Part shown: piece by piece, positions 1 to 6,502 of the stretch | How positions within the stretch are numbered: position 1 is the first letter of the stretch | Layout of the letters: each line of letters begins with the position of its first letter | DNA from: Spirochaetaceae bacterium | GTDB taxonomy: Bacteria; Spirochaetota; Spirochaetia; Treponematales; Breznakiellaceae | Length of the DNA stretch: 12,822 nt | Direction: 5' to 3' | NCBI GenBank assembly: GCA_031257135.1 | Contig: JAIRPH010000186.1 | Coordinates: 1 to 12,822 of the forward strand | The notes under the pieces: model-generated | What the model was told of the DNA's origin: nothing | What the model saw: only the letters and a program-made list of their open reading frames with translations | Database searches by the model: none | Position numbers and translations under genes: made by a program

Positions 1-72
1 GGCCAGCGCGAACGCCCCGCCCATAAGCCCAAGCCCCACAATCCCGGTTGTACAAGTTTCTATCGGTTTCAT
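1..72 (-). CDS. Probable prephenate dehydrogenase, N-terminal 24 residues (partial)
   Basis: This partial gene starts with ATG at 72-70 and runs off the left edge of the window. Its 24 visible residues contain IVGLGLMGGAFALA, with the GxGxxG dinucleotide-binding loop of a Rossmann fold right after a short N-terminal lead. The form VGLGLMGG followed by a small-residue helix is typical of TyrA, which oxidises prephenate to 4-hydroxyphenylpyruvate with NAD(P)+ in tyrosine synthesis. 3-hydroxyisobutyrate-type dehydrogenases share a similar loop (GLGxMG) but usually continue with PMA, so they fit less well. Only a weak purine-rich stretch (AGAG) precedes the ATG. The gene diverges from corA across the palindrome array. 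Assignment to a nucleotide-binding dehydrogenase is fairly safe; the exact enzyme is inferred from this motif alone. Confidence 0.55.
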   Translation of the reverse strand, partial: MKPIETCTTGIVGLGLMGGAFALA

Positions 73-88
73 ATCTCTATGTTTCGGC

Positions 89-131
89 GTTTTTCCGGCA
101 TTACTGCGGAAAAACCCGCCGAATTCGGCGG
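89..131 (-). promoter_or_regulatory. Terminator-like hairpin and overlapping second hairpin upstream of the tyrA-like gene
   Basis: Bases 116-131 form the perfect palindrome CCGCCGAATTCGGCGG. On the minus strand this is a 6-bp GC stem with an AATT loop, followed by GTTTTTCC, the shape of an intrinsic terminator. The same T-run (110-114) is also one arm of a second hairpin, 89-97 paired with 107-115 (GTTTTTCCG/CGGAAAAAC). The two structures would compete for the U-run just before the dehydrogenase start at 72. This could be an attenuator, or a terminator that shields the gene from upstream transcription. The structures are seen in the sequence; the regulatory role is inferred. Confidence 0.35.
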
Positions 132-153
132 ACTCTTGATACGCCTCCCGCCG
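131..153 (+). repeat. 23-base direct repeat, left copy
   Basis: Bases 131-153 are identical to 434-456 over 23 bases, starting GACTCTTGATACG and ending CCCGCCG. Similarity continues for a few more bases (GCACGG here, ATACGG in the other copy). The two copies lie outside the inverted repeats that bound the palindrome array, in the same orientation. Confidence 0.8.
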
Positions 154-159
154 GCACGG

Positions 160-171
160 GAACTCCCGCAA
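160..171 (+). repeat. 12-base inverted repeat bounding the palindrome array, left end
   Basis: GAACTCCCGCAA at 160-171 is the exact reverse complement of TTGCGGGAGTTC at 406-417. The two arms enclose the 42-base palindrome array like the ends of a small mobile element. The inner sequence after each arm is also alike (CTCTCCGG here; TCTCCGG lies outside the right arm). Confidence 0.65.
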
Positions 172-180
172 GCTCTCCGG

Positions 181-404
181 GAATGTTTTTTTCTATTCTG
201 TACAAGTTTTTTTCCGCTCTGTACAAGTACAGAGCCTTCGGGAGAATGTTTTTTTCCGCTCTGTACAAGTACAGAGCCTTCGGGAGAATGTTTTTTTCCG
301 CTCTGTACAAGTACAGAGCCTTTGCGGGAATGTTTTTTTCTACTCTGTACAAGTACAGAGCCTTCGGGAGAATATTTTTTTCTACTCTGTACAAGTACGG
401 AGCC
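181..404 (+). repeat. 42-base tandem array of palindromes with T7 tracts
   Basis: The core CTGTACAAG begins at 198, 219, 261, 303, 345 and 387, so the spacing is 21 and then exactly 42, 42, 42, 42. Each full unit holds CTCTGTAC-AA-GTACAGAG, an 8-base inverted repeat around AA that extends to 9 base pairs with flanking G/C in some units, followed by CCTTCGGGAGAATG or CCTTTGCGGGAATG and a run of about seven T. The first unit has lost 21 bases and its right arm; the last has one mismatch (GTACGGAG). Because 42 is divisible by three, several frames stay open, which creates spurious repeat proteins. The period equals four turns of B-DNA, so the palindromes sit on one helix face and would suit cooperative dimer binding. 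They may equally act as RNA hairpins. No known family was recognised. Confidence 0.85.
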
Positions 405-405
405 T

Positions 406-417
406 TTGCGGGAGTTC
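406..417 (-). repeat. 12-base inverted repeat bounding the palindrome array, right end
   Basis: TTGCGGGAGTTC is the reverse complement of 160-171. It follows directly on the last palindrome unit and lies 16 bases before the right copy of the 23-base direct repeat. Confidence 0.65.
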
Positions 418-433
418 TCCGGTAATCTAGGAA

Positions 434-456
434 GACTCTTGATACGCCTCCCGCCG
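434..456 (+). repeat. 23-base direct repeat, right copy
   Basis: This is an exact copy of 131-153, 303 bases downstream of it and 18 bases before the corA start. It contains TTGATA at 439-444, which with TATCGT at 463-468 (18-base spacer) could form a weak promoter whose transcripts would start almost at the corA ATG. Confidence 0.8.
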
Positions 457-467
457 ATACGGTATCG
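455..467. promoter_or_regulatory. Small palindrome just before corA
   Basis: CGATAC-G-GTATCG is a perfect 6+1+6 inverted repeat ending seven bases before the corA ATG. It overlaps the end of the right direct repeat and covers the place where a ribosome binding site would lie. It could be an operator or an RNA hairpin affecting initiation; nothing in the sequence decides between these. Confidence 0.3.
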
Positions 468-474
468 TTAGGGT

Positions 475-1455
475 ATGGAGTTTTCTATCATTGGGTACGA
501 TCCGATAGGCGCATGGCTGAAAACCGCCGATACGATGGAAGAATTATTACCCTATCGGAATACCGGAGGAATTACCTGGATACAAGTAAAGGACGTAAGA
601 GACGGGAATCTGCTGACGCCGTTAATCGACTGCTTCGGTATTCATCCTTTAACGGTTGAAGATATTCTTGATACCCAGCAGAGACCTAAAGCGGAAGAAT
701 TCGATACCTATCTTTTCATCACGTTTAAAGAAGCGCGCCTGCGGGACGAAGCGGATGCCGAGCCGGAAGTCGCTCAAATCAGTCTCATTTTGACGAAAGA
801 TACGGTTATCACCTTCCAGCAGAGTTCGGGGATCAGTTTTGACGGGATTCGGCGGCGGATTCTCAACAACATCGGACGAACCAGAAGAATGGGAGCTGAC
901 TATCTCGCATATCTGCTTATGGATACGGTGGTGGACACTTATTTTTCCGCGCTGGATACTTTGGGCGGAAGACTTGAGGACTTTGAAGACCGGGCGCTCG
1001 ATGAAAACGACGCCGCGCTGATTCCCGATCTTCAGCGGATAAAGCAGATTCTCCTTAAAATCAGAAGGATTATCTGGCCCCTTCGGGAAAGCCTCACAAC
1101 CCTCCTCCCGCCGGATTCCGATCTGATCAATCCCGAACTGGAACCTTTTTTCAAAGACCTCCAAGACAATGTAATGCAGGCGGTTGAAACAGTAGAAAAT
1201 TACCGGGAAATTCTCTCCGGCGTAATGGAAGTAAACCTGTCGGCTCTCTCTAACCGCATGAATAAGGTGATGAAAGTGCTGACCATCATTTCAACCATAT
1301 TTATACCGCTGACCTTTATCGTCGGCGTATACGGCATGAATTTCGCTTTTATGCCGGAACTGGGCTATCCTTACGCCTATCCTATTGTGTGGGGCGTTAT
1401 GATTCTGATCGTCGCGGGGATGCTGATTTTTTTCAAACGGCGGCATTGGATATAA
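475..1455 (+). CDS. corA: CorA-family magnesium/cobalt transport protein
   Basis: The gene encodes a 326-residue inner-membrane pentameric channel for Mg2+ (also Co2+). The family signature YGMNF is at residues 286-290, at the end of the first C-terminal transmembrane helix (about 268-288). The second helix is about 303-320, followed by a short basic tail KRRHWI. The long N-terminal part is the usual cytosolic domain, with SALSNRMNKVMKVLT (256-270) leading into the membrane. Length and layout are normal for CorA. ATG at 475 is chosen because the protein start matches family length, although no good Shine-Dalgarno sequence precedes it; the next ATG (535) has none either. Its TAA overlaps the ATG of the Sua5 gene by one base, which suggests coupled translation. 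The array at 181-404 lies upstream. Confidence 0.93.
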   Translation: MEFSIIGYDPIGAWLKTADTMEELLPYRNTGGITWIQVKDVRDGNLLTPLIDCFGIHPLTVEDILDTQQRPKAEEFDTYLFITFKEARLRDEADAEPEVAQISLILTKDTVITFQQSSGISFDGIRRRILNNIGRTRRMGADYLAYLLMDTVVDTYFSALDTLGGRLEDFEDRALDENDAALIPDLQRIKQILLKIRRIIWPLRESLTTLLPPDSDLINPELEPFFKDLQDNVMQAVETVENYREILSGVMEVNLSALSNRMNKVMKVLTIISTIFIPLTFIVGVYGMNFAFMPELGYPYAYPIVWGVMILIVAGMLIFFKRRHWI

Positions 1456-2450
1456 TGGATATAGCAAGAGCGGCGAAAATCATCGCCGCCGGCGGACTGG
1501 TGGCTTTTCCAACGGAAACCGTGTACGGCCTTGGGGCTGACGCCTTTAATCCTACTGCGCTGGTTAAGGTCTTTGCGGTAAAACGGCGTCCCCGGTTCGA
1601 TCCGCTGATTATCCACATCGCCGATATGAGAGACCTCGAACGGGTAGCGGCTCTCTCTGCCTTGACGCCGGAAGCGCGGCATCAGGCGGAGACGTTGTGC
1701 CAGCGGCTGTGGCCCGGACCGCTGACCCTGATCCTGCCCAAAACGCCGGAAGTTCCCGATTTAGCCACCAGCGGACTGCCTACCGCGGCGATCCGCTTTC
1801 CGGCTCATCCTGCGGCTCAAGCCTTGATTCGCCTTTCCACCCGGGCAATAGCGGCTCCCAGCGCGAATCTTTTCGGCTGTCTTAGCCCCACCACGGCGGA
1901 TCATGTCCGGGAACAACTGGGAAATCAGGTTGATATGATTCTCGACGGAGGAACCGCGGATATCGGCATAGAATCTACGGTGCTAGACCTTACCCGCGGC
2001 GTCCCTCGGATTCTCCGTCCCGGGGGAACGCCTCAAGAACGCATCGAGGCGATTGTGGGTCCTGTGGAAACCGCCGGTTTCTCCGCCAACGCCCCCGCTT
2101 CGCCCGGACAACTCAAGAGCCACTACGCCCCGCAGACCCGTCTTATCCTGCACGATATAATAAGCCCGCCCTATAGCCCTTCAGAGGGGTATCTCTTTTT
2201 CGAGGGCAAGTCCCGGGATATATGGCTGAAATCTCAGGGGATGCAAAAGGATGCCGCCAATCCCCGTATTCAGACCCTTTCCGAAACCGGAAGCCTTACC
2301 GAAGGGGCGGCGCGTCTTTTCTCTCTGCTCCATGAACTGGATAATCTGGGGCTTTCGGCGATTCATGCGGAGCAGGTTCCAGAGCAGGGATTAGGAAGAG
2401 CTATCAACGACCGGCTCTATCGCGGAAGTCAGCGGATCGCGGATATGTAA
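1455..2450 (+). CDS. L-threonylcarbamoyladenylate synthase (Sua5/YrdC/YwlC family)
   Basis: This 331-residue protein makes threonylcarbamoyl-AMP from threonine, bicarbonate and ATP, the first step of the t6A37 modification of ANN-decoding tRNAs in the cytoplasm. The YrdC domain is clear: AFPTETVYGLGADA at 17-30, KRRPRFDPL at 43-51, WPGPLTLIL at 86-94, APSAN at 134-138 and GIESTVLDL at 171-179. The linker SPGQLKSHYAP (216-226) and about 100 further residues are the Sua5-specific C-terminal domain, so this is the long Sua5 type rather than short TsaC. The frame is open upstream to 1389, but the ATG at 1455 is chosen because the protein begins like its family and overlaps the corA stop (TAATG). 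No strong ribosome site is visible, in keeping with translational coupling. It converges on uppP; the 60-base gap holds only a weak hairpin (2474-2491). Confidence 0.93.
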   Translation: MDIARAAKIIAAGGLVAFPTETVYGLGADAFNPTALVKVFAVKRRPRFDPLIIHIADMRDLERVAALSALTPEARHQAETLCQRLWPGPLTLILPKTPEVPDLATSGLPTAAIRFPAHPAAQALIRLSTRAIAAPSANLFGCLSPTTADHVREQLGNQVDMILDGGTADIGIESTVLDLTRGVPRILRPGGTPQERIEAIVGPVETAGFSANAPASPGQLKSHYAPQTRLILHDIISPPYSPSEGYLFFEGKSRDIWLKSQGMQKDAANPRIQTLSETGSLTEGAARLFSLLHELDNLGLSAIHAEQVPEQGLGRAINDRLYRGSQRIADM

Positions 2451-2510
2451 TTCCGGGTGTCAGACATAATCGACGCCGAACGGATACGGCGAGGATCGGA
2501 CTTCTTTTCA

Positions 2511-3308
2511 TTAAAAAAAACAATGAATTAAATACTGATCGGTCAATACCAGAATACCCAAAACCGCTACATAGAGACCAAACCCCCAAAGCCCATGTTC
2601 TCGGACCAATGTAAGCATCAGTTTAACCGAAAAAAAACCCACTATTCCAGCGGTAAGCGTTCCGGCGGCATAGGGCATCGGATCAATGGCAACGCCTGAA
2701 TCCGCCTGAAAAAGGTCCTTTATCTGGAATACCAAAGCTCCGAGAATCGCAGGAATAGCGAGAAGAAAAGAAAACCGCGCCCCAAAATCCCGATTCAGTT
2801 TACAAGCAAACGCCCCCGAAAGCGTAGACCCTGAACGGGAAACCCCCGGTATAATGGCTATTGCCTGAAGAATACCGATAACAAGGGCGTTCGTCCAATT
2901 CATGGTATACTCATTCTTGGTTTTCATGGAATTCCGGGACAGCCGATCAGAAACGATCAGAACCGCCGCAGTACCGAGAAAGGCAAACCCTAAATATGCC
3001 CCCGAGGTAAAGGCTTCTTCAATCGCATCCTTAAAAAGGAGGGCGATGATAACGGTCGGTATGGTTGCCAAAATAAGAAGCCCCGTAAGCCGCTGAATAG
3101 GTTTACAGAGCAGTTTCCAAATATCCTGCCGCAAAACCGCAAATACCGCAACCAGCGTGCCAAGATGAAGCATAGTGTCAAAAAAGAGAACCGGTTCAGA
3201 TATACGGAATATCTTCTGAAGCAACACCAAATGTCCCGAACTGCTCACCGGCAAAAACTCGGTAAGCCCTTGAACCGCGCCCAAAATAATAGCCTCAAAT
3301 ATACTCAT
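2511..3308 (-). CDS. uppP: Undecaprenyl-diphosphate phosphatase
   Basis: UppP (BacA) removes one phosphate from undecaprenyl diphosphate in the cytoplasmic membrane so that the lipid carrier can be reused for peptidoglycan and other envelope polymers. Using the ATG at 3308 the protein has 265 residues. The first signature, QGLTEFLPVSSSGHL (13-27), carries the QxxxE catalytic motif; the second, PGVSRSGST (154-162), holds the conserved arginine. Several hydrophobic segments fit the family. The frame also opens at an ATG at 3323, but MSIFEAIILG is the normal family start, the AGAG five bases before 3308 is a better ribosome site, and a TATAAT at 3324-3329 would put transcription start downstream of 3323. 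The gene is divergent from the acyltransferase and convergent with the Sua5 gene. Confidence 0.94.
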   Translation of the reverse strand: MSIFEAIILGAVQGLTEFLPVSSSGHLVLLQKIFRISEPVLFFDTMLHLGTLVAVFAVLRQDIWKLLCKPIQRLTGLLILATIPTVIIALLFKDAIEEAFTSGAYLGFAFLGTAAVLIVSDRLSRNSMKTKNEYTMNWTNALVIGILQAIAIIPGVSRSGSTLSGAFACKLNRDFGARFSFLLAIPAILGALVFQIKDLFQADSGVAIDPMPYAAGTLTAGIVGFFSVKLMLTLVREHGLWGFGLYVAVLGILVLTDQYLIHCFF

Positions 3309-3330
3309 AACTGCTCTAATCATATTATAT

Positions 3331-3360
3331 TTGACATACTCTTGAAAAGATGCTTATACT
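3331..3360 (+). promoter_or_regulatory. Sigma-70-type promoter for the acyltransferase gene
   Basis: A consensus -35 TTGACA (3331-3336) is followed after 18 bases by TATACT (3355-3360). Transcription would start near 3367, which is the A of the first ATG of the downstream gene. The message may therefore be leaderless, or translation may begin at a later ATG. A TATAAT on the minus strand (3324-3329) for uppP lies next to it, so the two divergent promoters are packed into about 40 bases. Confidence 0.7.
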
Positions 3361-3366
3361 GAAAAA

Positions 3367-4251
3367 ATGGAAACCTTAAGCGTCATGTTTCGGGATGTCA
3401 TCAAAGAAGTATCGGTACGCTCAAAAACATCGACGATAGTAACTGAACACAATGTATATCAAACCGGACAGAAGGAAATCGTACCCCTGATAGATACTAT
3501 CATTACCGCGTTAATCCTTCCCGGTTCCGGTATCGGCGGCAGAGCGTATCTATATGAGTTGTTGCGATTAGCTCAGTCGGGAAAGTCTTGTTTGTTGCTG
3601 TTGGAGCATTACAGCAACTTAGACCTGCCGATTTTTTCATATCTATTACGAAAAGAGGCGGGCGGCGCGGAAACAGCCGACGCAATAGTGGCTATTGCAG
3701 GGATGAAACTCAATGAATCGAGTCCTACCGTAGCGGCTTTCAGCGGCGCCTATACCCGAATCGTGATTTATCCAAGCCGGTCCCTTCAGGGCTTAGACGC
3801 GGAAAAAGATCGGACGGAAATAGTCCGCAGTAACGCTATTAACCGGGCGGCTATGAAAACGCTCCTTGAGGTGAAACATCAGGGTAAACTCATTTTAGTT
3901 TTTCCTTCAGGGACCCGGTATCGCCCCTGGGATCAGAGTACCAAAAAAGGAGTCCGGGAAATCGATTCCTATATCAAGACCTTCGATTATATGTGCTGTG
4001 TGGCGATAAATGGAGAAATCCTCCATCTGCGTCCGGGAAATATGCTGGATGATTATATCAGTACGGATGTTGTCAGATGTACCGCAGGTCCGGTGATTTC
4101 CTGTACCGAATTCAGAAACGCGGTTCGCGCCAAAGCCGAAGCTACCGGCATAGCGGATAAAAAACAAGCCGTAGCGGACGCCGTTATGGAACAGCTTAAC
4201 CTCATGCACCTTGAAGCCGAAAAGGAACGCCAGCAGATATTAAAACGCTAG
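3367..4251 (+). CDS. Glycerolipid acyltransferase (PlsC/GPAT superfamily)
   Basis: The 294-residue protein belongs to the glycerol-3-phosphate/1-acylglycerol-3-phosphate acyltransferases, which load fatty acyl groups onto the glycerol backbone of membrane phospholipids. The catalytic HX4D motif is HYSNLD (H81, D86), and the phosphate-binding block III is FPSGTR (179-184). Block III normally reads FPEGTR; here serine replaces glutamate, somewhat like the PSGGR of plastid glycerol-3-phosphate acyltransferases. No convincing membrane helix is present apart from short hydrophobic stretches near 42-55 and 74-80. ATG 3367 coincides with the predicted transcription start; an ATG at 3385 (M7) has GGAAA 11 bases upstream and is a possible alternative. 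The stop codon lies inside the left 17-base direct repeat. Whether the substrate is glycerol-3-phosphate or lysophosphatidate cannot be told. Confidence 0.8.
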   Translation: METLSVMFRDVIKEVSVRSKTSTIVTEHNVYQTGQKEIVPLIDTIITALILPGSGIGGRAYLYELLRLAQSGKSCLLLLEHYSNLDLPIFSYLLRKEAGGAETADAIVAIAGMKLNESSPTVAAFSGAYTRIVIYPSRSLQGLDAEKDRTEIVRSNAINRAAMKTLLEVKHQGKLILVFPSGTRYRPWDQSTKKGVREIDSYIKTFDYMCCVAINGEILHLRPGNMLDDYISTDVVRCTAGPVISCTEFRNAVRAKAEATGIADKKQAVADAVMEQLNLMHLEAEKERQQILKR

Positions 4252-4256
4252 AGCTG
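4240..4256 (+). repeat. 17-base direct repeat, left copy
   Basis: TTAAAACGCTAGAGCTG occurs here and again at 6503-6519. This copy spans the last codons and TAG stop of the acyltransferase gene. The two copies bracket exactly the HTH regulator and the VWA lipoprotein gene, as integration at a gene 3' end or recombination between repeats would leave behind. Confidence 0.6.
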
Positions 4257-4278
4257 GTAGGATAGGCTCAAAACATGG

Positions 4279-4602
4279 TCAGGAGGTGAGATATTCGGTT
4301 TTACGCTCTTTTTCCGATAAACAGCTTAATTTATTTGAAATAAAAACCGCCAATTCAGCTAATAGTTCTTCCTGCCAGCGTTTTCTAATGGGTTCAACGG
4401 CAAACAGTTCAAAAGACTCTCGATTAAGCGCGTCGGCTATCTTTTCCAGCATGGTATCAGTAGGGAATCGTTTTTCACCCTCTATCATCGCAATATAGTT
4501 AGGCGCGGTGTCCACCAAATACGCCAATTTCGATTGAGACAGCCCCAGCTCATTCCGGTAAGCCTTTATATTTGCGGCTAATATCTTCCTTAACGATGCC
4601 AT
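4279..4602 (-). CDS. XRE/Cro-family HTH transcriptional regulator
   Basis: This 107-residue protein is a small cytoplasmic DNA-binding regulator. Residues 5-62 form a Cro/C1-type helix-turn-helix: IKAYRNELGLSQSKLAYLVD contains helices 1-2 with the usual LSQSKLA, followed by TAPNYIAMIEGEKRFPT as the recognition helix and turn, and then MLEKIADALN. The C-terminal 40 residues are a charged helical tail (WQEELLAELAVFISNKL) with no recognised ligand-binding domain, possibly a dimerisation helix. The start ATG at 4602 has no strong Shine-Dalgarno sequence. The gene is divergent from the VWA lipoprotein across 125 bases, an arrangement in which the regulator often controls both itself and its neighbour. 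Candidate operators are the repeated TATGTTAT boxes in that gap. Confidence 0.88.
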   Translation of the reverse strand: MASLRKILAANIKAYRNELGLSQSKLAYLVDTAPNYIAMIEGEKRFPTDTMLEKIADALNRESFELFAVEPIRKRWQEELLAELAVFISNKLSCLSEKERKTEYLTS

Positions 4603-4639
4603 TTTTATTCTACTATATAAAATTTAATGATCGCGGCTA

Positions 4640-4693
4640 TTGACGCAATGAACGGTATGTTATACTTTTATATATATTATAACTATATGTTAT
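4640..4693 (+). promoter_or_regulatory. Promoter and possible operators for the VWA lipoprotein
   Basis: TTGACG (4640-4645) and TATACT (4661-4666) are separated by 15 bases, short but with an upstream TATG resembling an extended -10. TATGTTAT occurs twice in the same orientation (4656-4663, 4686-4693). GTTATA (4659-4664) is inverted as TATAAC at 4678-4683. These repeats lie over and just after the promoter, where the divergent HTH protein could bind. AT-rich sequence makes chance matches likely. An excellent AGGAGG (4716-4721) lies six bases before the ATG at 4728. Confidence 0.4.
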
Positions 4694-4727
4694 TTTAGAT
4701 TCCAGATAAGTAAAAAGGAGGTTTCAA

Positions 4728-6416
4728 ATGAAACGTAATTCTTTTATAGCGGGGATACTCAGCGCGGCGTTGATATTCCAAACCGGTTCCTGCATTTCGC
4801 TGACGGATAAATCTATATCCGCCTCGGAAGAGACGCGTCTTGAAATTCTGGGCAAGGTAAGCGATGCCTTCGCCTCGATGCAGTGGTTCCATATCGCATC
4901 CCAAGATGGACTTAAAAAGAGAGCCTACGAAAAATTGCTTGCAAAGGCGCAGAAAGAATACGGTCCTGATGTAGATGTCCGAAATATCACCATGAAAGGC
5001 AAGTTCTCAATTTGGCAAGTCGTGTTTCCGCTTGCGGCTACCGCGCTCGGCGCCGGTATAGGAGCTTTGACCGGTATCGCCGTGGATGCTATCAATGATA
5101 AAAATTATCAGGATATGAGGAACGACGGCGGTAATCCTGATCGCGAACCCACTGTTATCCCTCTGTTTACGGGAATATTTGGGGGCGCTTTCTTCGGAGG
5201 ATCGCTTATTGCGGGTAATTTCCAAACGATTATATGCGAAGGCGAGGTGGTTTCCGGTCCCGGCGGCGCGGCAGTTCCTAGAACCAGCTCGACTGCGGTA
5301 AGCAACCCGAAAGGAACCGGAAAAGAAGGCGTTTACATCGGGATTATTTCCTTTGCAAATACCGCGGAAGATTTAAGCAATGGTCGTCCCATCTATTTAG
5401 ACGAGAGCGGAAAAAAAGAGCTGTTGGATATACTGGACAAAAAATACGCGAAAGCAGGAGTCCAAGGAACCGCCTTATACTATGCGGCTCATAAAGCGCT
5501 CGCAAACCTTACCGCCAATGTTTCAAACTTCCCTGCTAATCTTGATACGGTGAACACGATAATTTTTACCGACGGTCTTGATAACAACTCAACCAATCCC
5601 GGTCAGCCGATATTGGAAAGGCAGGATTTCGGGGATAAGCCCCGGGGAGAATACTTGACCTATGTGCAGACCCAGCTGGAAACCCGGAAAATAGGAAGCA
5701 AAGATATTGTCTCTTATTCGGTGGGGCTAATGGGCAATGACATCAACCAGAACGACAAACCCACGTTTACCTCTAACATGGAAAAACTTGCCTCCAAGAC
5801 CGGCAAATACTATCCAATAGAGAACGTCAATGCGTTAAACCAAGCCTTTGGGCAAATTACGGAGAAACTTGTCCTTTATCAGATAAATACGGACTTTAAA
5901 GTATTAACCACGGGATATTCGTCAGGAACCAAATTACGAATGACCTTTGATGTTCCTAAAGCTCGCGGGAACGACGGCGCCTTAGCGACTAATTCTCAAA
6001 AGTATTTGCAGGGAGAAGTATCGAGAGTCAATGGTAAATATGTCTTAACAAACATCACCTATGGAGGGTTGAGTTCCAGCGCAGGACAGAGCGTAGAAGG
6101 CATACAAGATAAGTCTCTCCAAATAGTCTATACCTTTACCGGTCTGGAAGGCGTTGATCCGAAACTCCTCGAAAACAAAGATTGGCTCAAGGAAAATGTC
6201 CGGCAATGGGCTATTGAACCGGGTCAATCAAACTGGCAGGCAAACAGCGAATATGCTCCGGACGGTACAGTAGAGACAAAAGCTGAGAAAAAATCGGCTG
6301 TCATATACCTGGTATTGGATTGCAGTACATCCCTCCCGGATGCTGACGTAATCCAGATACGGAAATCCGCAATAGACTTTGTCAATATGGTCTACGACAA
6401 ACTTCCTAAAGACTAG
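4728..6416 (+). CDS. Lipoprotein with an apparently circularly permuted von Willebrand A domain
   Basis: The product has 562 residues. The signal peptide ends in QTGSC (C22), a relaxed spirochaete-type lipobox, so it is probably membrane-anchored and exported. Residues 60-90 (AYEKLLAKAQKEYGPDVDVRNI) resemble a segment common in bacterial lipoproteins. Two glycine-rich hydrophobic stretches follow (about 97-121, 146-163). A VWA fold then starts at its second strand, GVYIGIISFA (201-210), with the metal-site threonine in GVQGTALYYAA (T248), FTDGLDNN (D281) and the closing LASKTGKYY...LNQAFGQI. The DxSxS strand and first helix, normally at the start, appear at the C-terminus as LVLDCSTSL (D531, S533, S535) plus a helix to the end. 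All five metal ligands are thus present in permuted order. About 130 residues between (388-520) are unassigned. Binding partner unknown. Confidence 0.85.
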   Translation: MKRNSFIAGILSAALIFQTGSCISLTDKSISASEETRLEILGKVSDAFASMQWFHIASQDGLKKRAYEKLLAKAQKEYGPDVDVRNITMKGKFSIWQVVFPLAATALGAGIGALTGIAVDAINDKNYQDMRNDGGNPDREPTVIPLFTGIFGGAFFGGSLIAGNFQTIICEGEVVSGPGGAAVPRTSSTAVSNPKGTGKEGVYIGIISFANTAEDLSNGRPIYLDESGKKELLDILDKKYAKAGVQGTALYYAAHKALANLTANVSNFPANLDTVNTIIFTDGLDNNSTNPGQPILERQDFGDKPRGEYLTYVQTQLETRKIGSKDIVSYSVGLMGNDINQNDKPTFTSNMEKLASKTGKYYPIENVNALNQAFGQITEKLVLYQINTDFKVLTTGYSSGTKLRMTFDVPKARGNDGALATNSQKYLQGEVSRVNGKYVLTNITYGGLSSSAGQSVEGIQDKSLQIVYTFTGLEGVDPKLLENKDWLKENVRQWAIEPGQSNWQANSEYAPDGTVETKAEKKSAVIYLVLDCSTSLPDADVIQIRKSAIDFVNMVYDKLPKD

Positions 6417-6433
6417 GCTCACGGTTTCATAAT

Positions 6434-6463
6434 GCCCGCGAATAACCATATCGCGGGCTTTTT
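6434..6463 (+). terminator. Rho-independent terminator after the VWA lipoprotein
   Basis: GCCCGCGA (6434-6441) pairs perfectly with TCGCGGGC (6451-6458) around a nine-base loop, and is followed by TTTTT (6459-6463). It starts 18 bases after the lipoprotein stop codon. No T-run follows it in the leftward direction, so it serves the rightward gene. Confidence 0.9.
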
Positions 6464-6502
6464 ACCAGCAATTCGGCATGACCCGAAAACCCGCGCCCCC
6501 GG

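Noticed and set aside
181..404. CRISPR array
   Set aside because: There are no unique spacers; the whole 42-base unit is repeated, and no cas gene is near.
48..471. Long open frames through the palindrome array giving 14-residue repeat proteins on both strands
   Set aside because: A 42-base period keeps several frames open at once on both strands; the frames contradict one another, none has a ribosome site or signal, and the palindrome explains the conservation better.
649..1164. 171-residue minus-strand frame inside corA
   Set aside because: Antisense shadow of a well-supported CorA gene with no motif of its own.
2474..2491. Hairpin CGCCG/CGGCG as terminator of the Sua5 gene
   Set aside because: The stem is only five base pairs and the T-rich stretch is 10 bases further on and interrupted; too weak to call.
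4286..4498. Plus-strand frame starting at GTG 4286 next to an AGGAGG-like sequence
   Set aside because: It lies fully antisense to the HTH gene, has no family motif, and the apparent ribosome site is in the convergent 3' region.
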